Below, piece by piece: positions 8,134-17,467 of a DNA stretch of 19,044 nt; the stretch's first letter is position 1, and every line of letters starts with the position of its first letter. The stretch lies in NCBI GenBank assembly GCA_022605405.1, contig JABYQQ010000048.1, forward strand, positions 1-19,044. The letters run 5' to 3'. This DNA is from Earliella scabrosa (taxonomy: Eukaryota; Basidiomycota; Agaricomycetes; Polyporales; Polyporaceae). The notes beneath the pieces are model-generated. The model was not told the origin of the DNA, did not search any database, and was given only the letters and a program-made list of their open reading frames with translations. The translations under genes and the position numbers were made by a program.

Positions 8134-11100
8134 ATGCTGCCCTCGCAGGAACACACCTCATCCACCACAAGTACTCGGATGCTATTCGCAGACACCCGGT
8201 ACGGTAAGTTCGCGAAGGAGCTCCATGACGTCGTGAACCGTATGCGCGCGAAGGGGTATGTGTCCGATGGCCTTTGACTTTGTCACCCAAAGTGCTGATA
8301 ATTTGCGTTGTACTAGAGGACAAACTGTTGTAGACCTTCCTCGAATCGTTCTCATCGGGAACCAGAGCGCGGGCAAGTCGAGTCTTGTTACAGCCGTATC
8401 CGGGGTATGTGGCCCTTCTTCCGCCAATGGTCGACTATACTAAAAGTACTCCCAGGTGGCAGTTCCCCGAGATGTGGGAACGTCGACTCGTAGCCCGATG
8501 GAGATCCGACTCACCCGCTCTGCGGCGTCCGACTCTTGGAGTGGCCAGATCTCTATTCGCTACGAGTACGAAGCCTCGGGCTCCAAGCGCAAGGACGTCA
8601 AGGAAGTGCTCTTCGGTCCGCGCATTGTCAAGAAGGAAGACATGGAGCCGATGCTGCGTCGCGCCCAGGCCGCGGTGCTGCACCCGCACCTTGATGTCTC
8701 GCAATTCGTCACCATGAGTGATGATGAGCTGCGCCGTCTTGCCGCGCCGAAGACCGCATTGTTCTCGAAGAACGTGGTCTGCATCGATCTGTCTGGTCCA
8801 GATCTGGTTGACTTGTCCTTCGTCGATTTGCCGGGTACGTAGTGGGGCATACGTCTCTTGGTGAGGCCTTCGTGACGCTAACATGAATCTACAGGCATCA
8901 TCCACTACCTCGAGAACGATCCGGAGGGACGCTATGTGCGGCTCGTGAAAGATCTGGTCCAATCGTACCTCGTTGGAAACTCCCTCATTTTGGTTACCAT
9001 TGCCATGAACGGTACGTCGTATGTAAGAGTGGGTCTCTTGCTCAACGATTGACACCACCGCTGCAGACGACATTGAGAACCAAGCTGCAGCACTGCTTGC
9101 TAAGCAGGCTGATCCTAATGGCTCGCGTACCATCGGTTTGAAGCACTCCTTCGTCATCGTCAAACTTTGGTTGATTCGTTGATGTAGGAGTCCTGACGAA
9201 AGCCGACATCGTCCCGTCCGTGGAGAAGGAACAACGATGGTTGGAGGTTCTCGAGGGAAACATTCATGCGACCAAGCACGGGTACTTCTGCACGCGGCTT
9301 CCAAGCAACAAGGAGCGTCTCGAGGGAATTACGGACGAGGATGCGCGCGCTGCAGAGGCGGACTTCTTCAATACTGCCTCTCCCTGGTCGACATCCTCCC
9401 GCCGAGAGCGCTGCGGAACTCCCGCGCTCGTGACGTATCTTAGCGAGCTGCTCACCCAGCTCATACGCGACTCGTGAGTTGGCTCCATGCATCTCGCTCT
9501 GTCGCTCTTGTCTTACACTAAACTCGGGATAGGCTTCCGAAGATCATGGGCGACGTCGAGCAGCAGCTGAGAGAATGCAAGAAGCAGATCGACGCACTCC
9601 CTCGTGCGATCTCCACCGAGCCCTGTTCTTTCGTCAACACAATCCTCATGGACTTCTGCGACGACATCAAGGCGCACATGCGTGGTTCCCCGCTGTTCGC
9701 GGAGCTCGTGCAGAGCAACAAGAAGACCTACGCGGTGTTCAAAGACCAGATCAGGCAGACCGCGCCTCCCTTTGTCCCCTTCCATCCTGAGAATCTATTG
9801 TCGCAGGAATGCGCGGACTTTAGCAAGCAGTACCTCCCGCCGGCCGGTCCTCACCGGGGACAAATGATGTATCTGAGGGACGTCAAGGATCGCATTCTAC
9901 AGTGCGTCATATTCTCTCTTTTTGTTGGTTCGATGGCTCACCCGTATCCTATCCTTGTGTTTTCAGGCACGTCACCCGCGAGCTGCCCAACAACGTTCCG
10001 TACGCCGCAAAAGTGTCTCTTATCCGGGACTTCCAGAAGACGTGGGAGCAGTCGGCTCTGGCATGCTTCGATGCAGTGCAGCGGACCATCGACGCCTTCC
10101 TCCTCGCGCAGATTGAACAGCAGTTCCGGCAATACGGGAACCTGAAAGCTGTCGTGAGGTATGTAACACCGCCTCATGTCATGTTGGAGAGCCATTGATG
10201 AGATGTCTGCACGCTCGGCTAGCCCCGTCGTCAAGGAGCAAACGAACGCGCACGCAGAGAAGGCGGTAGCCGCCATCCGGACGTTGCTCTCCTACGAGGC
10301 CACGTTCCAGGACACGCAGAACGTCGAGGACCTTGCCGAGAAGCGCTCACAGTGCCTGTCGACCTACCAGGGCGCATACACTTGTGACCCCGCCCAGGGT
10401 ACGACAAAGCCGCCTCTGTTTGGGACCCCAAACGTGAACCAGCAGCAGTCGGGGACGACGTCGAATTCCACCTCTGCGTCAGCAACGTTTGGAACGCCAT
10501 CTCCCGACGCGCAGACGCCTTTGTTCGGTCACGTTCCGCCGCCGTCGATCCCCTTCACATTCGGAGCAAATGCTGGTCCGAGCACAGGAGCATCACAAAA
10601 CTGTATGTTTTGAGTCTTCCGTGAATTAAGTATCCGATCTCACCCACCACCAGCAGCGTTTGGCGGGACATTTCCCTCCCATGGCCCCAAGTCATCTCAA
10701 CACGCGGGAGCGTTCGGGGGACAGACCGCCACCACGGCGACGGCGACGGCGACCCCGAAGCCTTATTTCCCCGGCAAGCCAACACAGACATCTGGAACGT
10801 CTACGCCTTCACCCCGCGCCGCGCCGTCGTCGTCCGCCTACTCTCAGCCACCTCCCGCACCCCCGAGCGCCGCTCCGCCCAGCTCTTCCCCGGCCGGATC
10901 GACACCCACCGCCGCTGGCAGCGCAGCTGACCGAGCGGCGCACGAGCAGGAGGCGCTTGCCGCGCTCGCGAAATTGGGGTTGCACGTCAAGGCGGAAGAC
11001 CTTGCGAAGCTCGTGGCCCCCGTACACGACGAGCATCAGGAGGTGCTCGAGCTCATGGCCGAGGTCCGCGCGTACTTCGACATCTCGTACAAGGTGTGTC

Positions 11101-11392
11101 TCCCCTTTCATTCATGTGTGATCAAATTCTGACTGCTGAGCTTGCACCTTGACTCTAGCGCATCGTCGACTACGTGATGTTCGCGGTCGACCAGCACTTC
11201 ATGTACGAGTTCTCGGCGACGCTCCATCGCGTGCTGTACGAGAAGCTCGGGCTGGGCGCGCTCAACGCGCGGGAGCGGTGCAGGTCGTACCTCGTGGAGG
11301 ACCCGAGCATTGTCGCGCGCCGGGAGGAGCTCGTGGCCAAGAAGGAGCGCCTTGAGGACGTGTATAAGGCGCTCGTCAACTTCGGGTTGTGA
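8134..11392 (+). CDS. Dynamin-superfamily (Mx-like) GTPase with FG-repeat linker
   Basis: A large GTPase that should self-assemble on membranes or other polymers. Exons: 8134-8255, 8317-8404, 8456-8834, 8895-9011, 9067-9135, 9188-9473, 9533-9901, 9967-10158, 10223-10602, 10654-11093, 11159-11392; 2676 nt, 891 residues, in frame. GTPase motifs: G1 GNQSAGKSS (54-62), G2 VPRDVGTSTRSP with Thr81, G3 DLPG (194-197), G4 TKAD (262-265). A helical stalk follows (about 350-600, including RELPNNVP). A low-complexity Pro/Ser/Thr/Gly linker at about 601-765 has six FG dipeptides at 607, 630, 642, 654, 670 and 688. The GTPase effector domain runs from about 765 to the end (AEVRAYFDISYKRIVDYV, LYEKLGLG, VEDPSIVARREEL). 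No pleckstrin-homology domain or membrane segment is seen, so Mx-like/fungal dynamins fit better than endocytic dynamin or the mitochondrial fusion proteins. The start at 8134 is the upstream of two in-frame ATGs; the other is at 8179. The exon 10 acceptor is ambiguous by 3 bp (10653 or 10656). Confidence 0.92.
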
Positions 11393-11593
11393 TTCGTGCG
11401 GAACTCATACAGATGCCAAGGGACTGGTATCTCCGCTGTGCTGCTTGTATCTGCTGCAATTCGATGTCATCGTTCCATGTTGAATATAGTGTACTATGTG
11501 ATTCTCACTGTGGTTCCTTGCACGTCGCGCACAAGGTGTGCTTTGACCTCTTCTCGTATGCAACGATGAACATGATGCGCTCTTCTGTTGCAT

Positions 11594-11839
11594 CGCGTCG
11601 TCGACTACATTCCCCTCTCTACTGACAGTCATTTCCTCTACGCATTCGCTGAGTCACTCCAGGCCGTCTCGTTCGAGAAGCTCGGCTTGGGCTCTTCGAA
11701 CGCCGGTACCACTGGCAGATGTGCGGTGTACATCGCGGAAGAACCGAGCGTTGTGTCTCTTCGGTGGGAGGTTCTCACTCAGAAAAGCCTCCAGAGCGTC
11801 CAGAGAGCACTCATCGATTTCGGTCTGCAACATGTGTAA
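11594..11839 (+). pseudogene. Decayed tandem copy of the dynamin GED exon
   Basis: About 200 bp after the dynamin stop codon a frame reads RVVDYI...DSHFLYAFAESLQ, SFEKLGLGSSNAG, AEEPSVVSLRWEVLTQK and ALIDFGL, ending in TAA. It follows the last dynamin exon motif by motif (RIVDYV, DQHFMYEFSATL, YEKLGLGALNA, VEDPSIVARREELVAKK, ALVNFGL) at moderate identity, with a 3-residue insertion. The bases before it (CACAAG|GTGTGC at 11530-11541) resemble the exon 10 end and its donor (TACAAG|GTGTGT), so the duplicated unit included the last intron. The acceptor AG expected before 11594 is not preserved. It could be an alternative last exon if another acceptor is used, but a decayed duplicate is more likely. 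Confidence 0.75.
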
Positions 11840-12061
11840 CGGACCTCAAACTACCTCGCATGACTATAGGAGGACAAGCTTCGACACTGGAACTTATATG
11901 CTGCTTCCGATATAGAACAACATCATGTAGATCCAAGTTCCTCCATAAATGCACGTGCTGTGGCATGCACAATCCACATGTCAAAGGGTTAGAGAGATGA
12001 AGAGAAGAGACTGATCTCTCTGGCAAGACGAGCATCGAGTTATTGGAGTGCCGTTCAGGAC
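11840..12061. other. Short gap between convergent genes
   Basis: The gap lies between the GED pseudo-exon and the WD40 stop codon, which converge. It should contain 3' untranslated sequence of the WD40 gene. No repeat or RNA was recognised. Confidence 0.4.
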
Positions 12062-13259
12062 TCAGATATCTGTGATCGTCCTGATTCGAACGGTGCCGTC
12101 GTGCGAGCCCGACGCGAGCGTCGCGTCGTCCGGCCCAAACATCACCGTCGTAACGTTGTCGCTATGCTCGTTGAACGTCGCAGTGAGCGACCCGTCCTCC
12201 GCGTTCCACAGCCGCACTGTGTTGTCCGACGCCGCCGACGCGATGAACTTGCCCCCGGGCGAGAATGCGACGGAGTTGATCATGTTATCGTGCCCGTCGA
12301 GCGAAAGCGCCCGCTCGCCGCTGTACGAGTCGCAGATCTTCACCGTCGAGTCGCTCGAGCCCGATGCGACCTGCTTTCCGTCCGCCGAGAATGCAACGCA
12401 CCACACGGGCCCGGTGTGTTCGTGCAGGATGACGTGGGCCTCGCCCGTCTCGGCCTTCCACACGCGGCTGCTCCCGTCGTCGGACGCGGTGATGATTCGC
12501 CGTCCGTCGGGGGAGAACGCGACGTTGCAGACCATGCCTTTGTGGCCTTGGAGGCTCGACTTGGGCACTCCCTGCCCGAGCGACGCGAGTTCCCAGACGT
12601 GGGCCTCGCTCTCCGTCCCGCCCGTGGCCATGAATCGACCATCGGGGGAGAACACAATGAAGGTGATGACTGCGAAGTGCTTCCTGATCGTAGCCATCGG
12701 TTCGTACGTCTCCGCGTTGTAGATGCTCAGCGAGCCGTCGTACCCGCCCGCGATGAGCATGGAGCCGTCGGGCGTGTACCCGAGAGCATGGATGGGGACG
12801 CCGTTTTTGATGGTCCTCATCTTGACGCCTCCGTGAACCTGCCAGATGATGATCTCCTCGTCGTTCGAGCCCGTAGCGAGGATGCGGCCATCGCGAGAAA
12901 ATGCGAGTGCGGAGACGGTGTCCTTGTAGTCGGATTTCTGGTACATCGGGCTGTTCTCGTGGGCGTTCCAGACAATGATCGTGGTGTCCTCGGAGCCGCT
13001 CGCAGCGTATCCGCCATCCGGAGAGTAGGCCAGCGCGGTCACTGCACCATCGTGAACTAGCGTCGGCGCATGACCCGCCGCTACTTGTTGAAGGCCTGCT
13101 GGTGCTTATTGTGGGCCCGCAAGTGTTGTGAGCTATCTAGATGGGAAGGCAGAAGTGCTAGAACCTACGTTGTTCGTTAGGGGCTGCGTCCCCTGGAGGG
13201 GCATCGCCTAACCCCTCCTCAGCACTGGGGTCATTGAGAGTCATAGCATCTCCAGGCAT
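12062..13259 (-). CDS. WD40-repeat protein, eight repeats
   Basis: A beta-propeller protein, probably a scaffold for protein interactions; no enzymatic domain is attached in this model. Exon 2 (13095-12062) carries eight repeats of about 40 residues, recognisable by ALAYSPDG, ALAFSRDG, ALGYTPDG, FIVFSPDG, NVAFSPDG, CVAFSADG, SVAFSPGG and TVMFGPDD, each followed by an A(S/T)GS/D-type strand and mostly by VW, IW or LW; the last ends VRIRTI. No ATG precedes the first repeat within exon 2, so the start must lie upstream. An exon 13259-13169 with a good GTAGGT donor and an intron 13168-13096 gives MPGDAMTLNDPS... joined in frame, 374 residues in total. A second in-frame ATG is at 13244. The same first exon is the last coding exon of the upstream orphan gene, so a fusion of both genes is an equally consistent reading. 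Repeats 1, 5, 7 and 8 are very regular. The partner is unknown. Confidence 0.85.
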
Positions 13260-14694
13260 CAGTGACTCAGGAGGAAGATCGAGTGCTACGGTGCCGACTA
13301 CTAAGAGCCTAGCAGTCAGATCCTCGATCGGCGCGAGCAGCGCTTAGGTGAGTGGACGAACCTCCGTATTCATCAACGTTGATCTGCGGGTTACGTTCTC
13401 GTAGTGCCCTCGCAATGTCGTGAGGGAACTCTTGATCCTGCGAGCACTCCATGTCAGATCGCGAGGAGCAGGACTTGGCAGAGGGGCGTGCACCAACCTT
13501 GAACATTGAGTAGAGGTCCCGATCAGATGCGATCGCCATCGAGGCTTCAGAATTCTGGCAGGCTAGTGAGCAGCGCAGCCGGACGGACAGCTGCAATCGG
13601 TGGCATACCGCAAGAATGTAGTCAAGCAGGTCCTTCACAGGGTCGTATACCTAGGATCAAAAAGGAAGAGAGAGGGAAGACGGTCAGCCACACCGGGGAC
13701 GCAAGAAGTGTAGCTCGGCTGGGGAGGACCGACCTGATCGTCGGCCACCGTCTCGCAGCCCAGTGCTTCTATATCCAAGGAATCGGGAACAATGTCAATA
13801 TCAAAGGTTAGTTCGCCATCCACGTCCACAGTCATGGCACTGGGATGGTCGGTCCTGCGCTTCGCTTTGTAGTAATGAATGAAGATGCACTGATTCGCCG
13901 GCTGCTTCAGCTCGGACTCGGTCCCTGCTACACCCAGGGCGGCGGGGGTACGACCCCGCGATCTGGGGCCATGTACGCGCTGCTCGTGGAATGCGGCGAC
14001 GGTCCACGAGGTCGTCAAGGTAGTGCCGGAGATGAAGAAGAGGTCGTCTTCCTGAAGTTCGTAGCCCATCATGTTGGTGGCAAAGTCGTACCAGTGAGCG
14101 AGGTTCTCGCGGATGTACGCCACGATGTGGCGCTTCCCCTCGATGTCGATGTCGCGCGACTCGGCGCAAGGGCCGAAGTCGAGGAAGGCACCCGATTCTG
14201 CTTCGAGGCTAACGGAATAGGTTCTCTCGCCGGATGCGACTTGCAACGGGAGAGATCTGCAGGAGACGAGGGTAGACGTGCAGGGCTCAGCGATCGACGC
14301 CACCGTGACCGTATAGAGGCACTCACGCTCCATCTTCTGTCTCTGCTGATGCTGCGAGTGCGGCGTCCACCACGGATGTGTGACGGCTACAGAGCAGCGA
14401 AGGTCCCCATCGCTGGGCAGGACCCGAGGCTGGGAGATTGGGAGGATTGAAAGGGACAAAAGAGGGTGGGACGCCACGCCGGACGGGCTGCTCGTTCGCA
14501 TTTCTCCTAGCGTTGAACAGCTGCATGAGCCCGCCTTTCTTCAGCCAGCCGACGTCGCAGAGATCTACCACGCTGGCAGTGGGATCAATACTGGGATTCC
14601 AGAGAGGGTACCCGTGGCCGAGGGGATACAATGCCTCGGCGTAGATGTCCCAAGCGCACCGAATGCGATGCTCGACAATGGATGGAGTGTCCAT
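13158..14694 (-). CDS. Agaricomycete orphan-family protein, 6 exons
   Basis: No biochemical role is known to me. From memory this is a family found in many mushroom-forming fungi, usually annotated only as hypothetical. Exons on the minus strand: 14694-14327, 14256-13734, 13650-13609, 13554-13498, 13437-13362, 13300-13158; 1209 nt, 402 residues, in frame. Hallmarks: ALYPLGHGYPLWNP near the N-terminus (about 22-35), RGVPPSFVPFNPP (about 78-90), a Glu/Asp-rich middle with NLAHWYDFATN (174-184) and EDDLFFISG (192-200), TTSWTVAAFHE (204-214), QCIFIHYYKAKRR (245-257), then YDPVKDLLDYILA, ASDRDLYSMFK and EFPHDIARALRERNPQINVDEYG. The start is the ATG at 14694, giving an N-terminus that matches the family (MDTPSIVEHRI). 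The last intron (13361-13301) uses a weak GTTCGT donor, so the final ~44 residues are less certain. Without that splice the protein would end at 13309. It may instead be spliced on to the WD40 exon. Confidence 0.75.
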
Positions 14695-15405
14695 GAGAGG
14701 AGGTATGTTATCTGGAGGTGCGAGAGGGAGACGAGTGAGACGAAAATGCAAGACAGGTTCGAGGAGGGAAGGTCATTTGTTGTCTTGGACGGGGTCTTGT
14801 TATGGAGGGCAGGTGCAAGCGCCAGGAGGCGTGGCGATGCCGATGCCGAGTTGGAATGGTGCGTTTGCATAGTTCAACATTGGAACGCTGACTCATCTCG
14901 CGAGGAGAGGGGCTTCCGTGACGCGACTTCATACGCGTGCGCTCGACTGAGCAGATTTAAGTCGCGTCCCGCAGACTGAGAGAGGTGTGGCGCAAGTCGA
15001 TGAGCATTGAGCTGTCGGTCTGATGCTCCTGTCGATGTTAGGTCTAGTAGTATCTGCGTAGAATAGCACTTGGCAAATTGTGATGTTATGTCAGGTCATG
15101 CAGCTATGCAACGGACGCAGTATACGTACCATCTGCTCCGTTTGGTCGTCGACTTGCGACCTTGGAGTGGCGTATACGCCACGCCACGTAGGCGCTCGGA
15201 GCCTTCAAGTCGCGGCGAGCAGCTTTCCGCACATGCGCAGGTTCAGATGTTGGCATGCTAGTCAGCGCGAATCAAAAGAGGAGCAGACAAGATGAGTGCA
15301 GCACTGCCCATCAGCTGCCGGCTTCGCGATGTATAGATTATGAACTGGTGCGGTAACTCATTCAGTGCATGCGAGGGTGCTCCAACAGCGACCGATCTGA
15401 AGAGT
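14695..15405. other. Interval between two minus-strand genes
   Basis: The right part is downstream of the unrecognised five-exon gene and the left part is upstream of the orphan gene, so its promoter should lie in about 14695-15000. A 16-bp palindrome at 15167-15182 is listed separately. The open frames here show no protein family. Confidence 0.4.
15167..15182. repeat. Perfect 16-bp palindrome
   Basis: GTGGCGTATACGCCAC is its own reverse complement. It lies about 480 bp upstream of the orphan gene start and about 220 bp beyond the stop of the gene at 15406-16119. It could bind a dimeric regulator, but nothing in the sequence shows that. Confidence 0.5.
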
Positions 15406-16119
15406 TCAGTATCTATTCTGCGCAGCTTCGAGCTTGAGGATAGCCTTTACATGTGCAGTCGTCTGCTCCGAATGAATCTGCGGCTGCCCCATGATGATAA
15501 GCCTGAGAGGACACGCGACGTGAGTCACCGGCATCCTGCAGGAGCATCGTCAGATACTCACGCGAAGATCGCCTTGAGGTTCCTGAGGCGACTTGGATTG
15601 CACCGGTCCCTAACGATATCGGTCAGGGCTCTCTTGAACGTCTGGTGGATCCGGTCGAAGCGCGTGCTGCTCCCACGAGTCCTGAACCTCTTGCTTAGCG
15701 TGAAGTGTACGGGATGTGTTGCCAGGGAGCTGACGAGTCACGCACTAACGAGACTGTGAGTCTGTGTAGTAAGAGAGGTGGCCGGGTAGTACTCACGTTC
15801 TGATGCGCTCTCGTACTTGCTCAGGGTACATGATGGGATGCGAGGCTATTGTAGACTCCTCGCTGGCGTCGTCCAACACGTCGTCGAGCGTGGTATGGTC
15901 GGACACGCCATGCTCCAGAGCCTCGTCCTCTTCGAAACGGACGAACGGGGCCGCAGTGGAGCGCATTAAAGCTTGGAACCTACGGCTCATCTGCAATGGC
16001 TTTGTGTGCGTAGGGATGTCACGAGAGGAGGGAGCGTGACTGCTGCATCTTTCATGATACTAGCCAGAACAATATCATTGGAGTGCGAGACGACTGTCGG
16101 GAACTGCGTCCACGAGAAC
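15406..16119 (-). CDS. Unrecognised gene, five 3' exons (5' end unresolved)
   Basis: Found only by splicing. Minus-strand exons: 16119-16041 (phase such that one base completes a preceding codon), 15990-15797, 15729-15562, 15502-15406 with a TGA stop; introns 16040-15991, 15796-15730 and 15561-15503, plus an acceptor at 16120 preceded by a GCTAAC branch site. (The call counts an inferred upstream exon.) The frame stays open across all junctions, two of which have strong GTGAGT donors. The product ends with FSWTQFPTVVSHSNDIV...MKDAA, RRFQALMRSTAAPFVRFEED, an acidic DDVLDDASEES stretch, then a basic segment (LSKRFRTRG, RIHQTFKRALTDIVRDRC) and IIMGQPQIHSEQTTAHVKA. There is no signal peptide, membrane segment or known motif in this part. 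The donor of the first listed intron (GTCACG) is weak. The upstream exons probably lie in 16120-16300, where a frame with VDIAILLQLLVIQRVDVGV is open, but I could not join it in phase. The function is unknown. Confidence 0.6.
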
Positions 16120-16366
16120 CTAAGACTCGGGTTAGCATGTCATCGTCCATCACTAGGCAAAGCATCCAATCTCCGTGGACTAGCGCCTACAGTTGAAAGA
16201 CCAAACAAATACGCTTCGAACGCCGACGTCGACGCGTTGGATAACGAGTAGCTGGAGCAGGATAGCGATATCAACAGGGGCCGAGAGAGTAAGCTGGTAC
16301 AAAATGAAGAAGCGAGATACGGCTCTTGTTCGACTCCGCAACAGCGCCAGGAAAACGTATTTGAGA

Positions 16367-16446
16367 GGCTCTTATAGGCCCCACCGTGTTCAAACGCGGG
16401 ACCACACAATTTACAATCGTATGCTCCACCACTGAGCTAAAGAGCC
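16367..16446 (-). tRNA. tRNA-Tyr(GTA)-like element, probably degenerate
   Basis: The minus strand begins with GGCTCTT and ends with AAGAGCC, a perfect 7-bp acceptor stem. It contains TAGCTCAGTGGTGGAGC, a near-perfect D-arm and A box, followed by a 5-bp anticodon stem (TACGA with TTGTG, two G-T pairs) enclosing TTGTAAA, which gives anticodon GTA. The 3' half is odd: the expected T-arm is replaced by an 8-bp hairpin, GGTCCCGC with GTGGGGCC, around a loop containing TTTGAAC, and there is no consensus B box. The total length is 80 bp. There is no intron after the anticodon, although nuclear tRNA-Tyr genes normally have one. It may be a tRNA pseudogene, a tRNA-derived SINE head or a tRNA of organellar origin. 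Confidence 0.45.
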
Positions 16447-17080
16447 ATAGCAGAAGAGGCACCTGAGAAAAGAAATATGTAGCGCGACGTACCTGGTGTG
16501 GCCGAATGCTCACAACGAATTAGACCTGGACGTTGAGGGTGACGGCAAGAGAGAGAAGTCTAGAAGGTCTACGCAGGACGACCAGCAGGAGAGAGAACCG
16601 GAGGCCCGCGGAGGGTAGGCCCTGGCAAACAGGGTTGGTGGTGTTCGGGCCCGCCCTCTAGATAAGGCAGCCGCGCGCGAAGTAGGGCCGCAGACGCGGC
16701 CACCGTCGTGCTGCCTGAAAACATCGCCCTGGCGCGCTTCCAGAAGAAGGAACAGAAGACAGCTCTGAGTGGACGACCAGCGAGGAGAGGAGGGATCCAG
16801 ACAAGCGCTGGCTGCGGCGGACGACACCTGAGCTGTGACGAGAAGCCCACGTGGGTTGTGACAGAACGCGATGTTCCCACCCGAGTCGCGACACAACAAC
16901 TTCGTTTCGTCTTGTGGAAGTTTGCAAGCCTGCTTCCTCTATGCGCTATCGCTCTGCCCCGGGACTCCGAGTCGATAGCATCGTCGCTCGACTGTCTCGA
17001 TACGCTAAACATACAGATGGTGCGTCTGAGAATTGGGCTACTCAACTGTTTCAATTTGCATGCCTCTGGGCGAACTGAAC

Positions 17081-17242
17081 CTCCATCGCGTGCTGTACGA
17101 GAAGCTCGGGCTGGGCCCAACGCGCGGGAGCGGTGCAGGTCGTACCTCGTGGAGGACCCGAGCATTGTCGCGCGCCGGAAGGAGCTTGTGGCCAAGAAGG
17201 AGCGCCTTGAGGACGTGTACGCTGGCCAACTTCGGGTTGTGA
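17081..17242 (+). pseudogene. Recent dispersed copy of the dynamin GED exon
   Basis: The sequence is nearly identical to 11222-11392, the 3' part of the last dynamin exon, in the same orientation and 5.8 kb away. Differences are two substitutions (G to A changing Glu to Lys, and a silent C to T), a 4-base net loss near 17116 (GCGCTC reduced to CC) and a 5-base net loss with substitutions near 17218-17227. Both losses break the frame. Similarity starts at CTCCATCGCG and stops exactly at the TGA; flanks on both sides are unrelated. No GTPase sequence accompanies it. It is therefore a gene fragment, young because few substitutions have accumulated, although gene conversion could also keep it similar. 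Confidence 0.9.
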
Positions 17243-17467
17243 GAACAGTCCACGCAGGGCCCTGTTCGGAGTTGGTCCCTGCTGTGTAGTATCGGTATGC
17301 TGTATTGTACTAAGCCTGTTTCTCACTGTCTTCGTTTGCGTACACGGTCTCATGTCTCGGCCTGTATCCGTGTGCATCACCAGTTGGTGAAGTTGCTTAG
17401 CTCTGGCAGCGACAGTGATCATAGATCCCGGAAATCATAGTACAAGTACACGGGTCGCGTCGCGACT

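Larger units (their letters stand above)
16120..17467. other. Interval with tRNA-like element and GED fragment
   Basis: Apart from the probable missing 5' exons of the neighbouring minus-strand gene (about 16120-16300), the tRNA-like element and the GED exon copy, nothing was recognised. A plus-strand open frame at 16708-17289 is accidental: it reads unknown sequence and then runs into the frameshifted GED copy. The part 17243-17467 holds no gene and should contain 3' sequence of the kinase-like gene. Confidence 0.45.

Noticed and set aside
12101..13060. 319-codon plus-strand frame opposite the WD40 gene
   Set aside because: It is antisense to eight well-formed WD40 repeats, and its Arg/Val-rich content is the usual shadow of GC-rich coding sequence.
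13845..14979. Two plus-strand frames of about 200 codons at 13845-14450 and 14380-14979
   Set aside because: They are antisense to orphan-gene exons that match family motifs on the minus strand and splice in frame.
16325..16336. B-box-like GTTCGACTCC on the plus strand near the tRNA-like element
   Set aside because: It is on the strand opposite to the A box and no matching plus-strand A box or cloverleaf could be built.
16708..17289. 193-codon plus-strand frame containing a GED segment, as a possible small GED protein
   Set aside because: The GED part is entered through a frameshifting deletion and left through another; the upstream part has no recognised motif and no supported splice sites.
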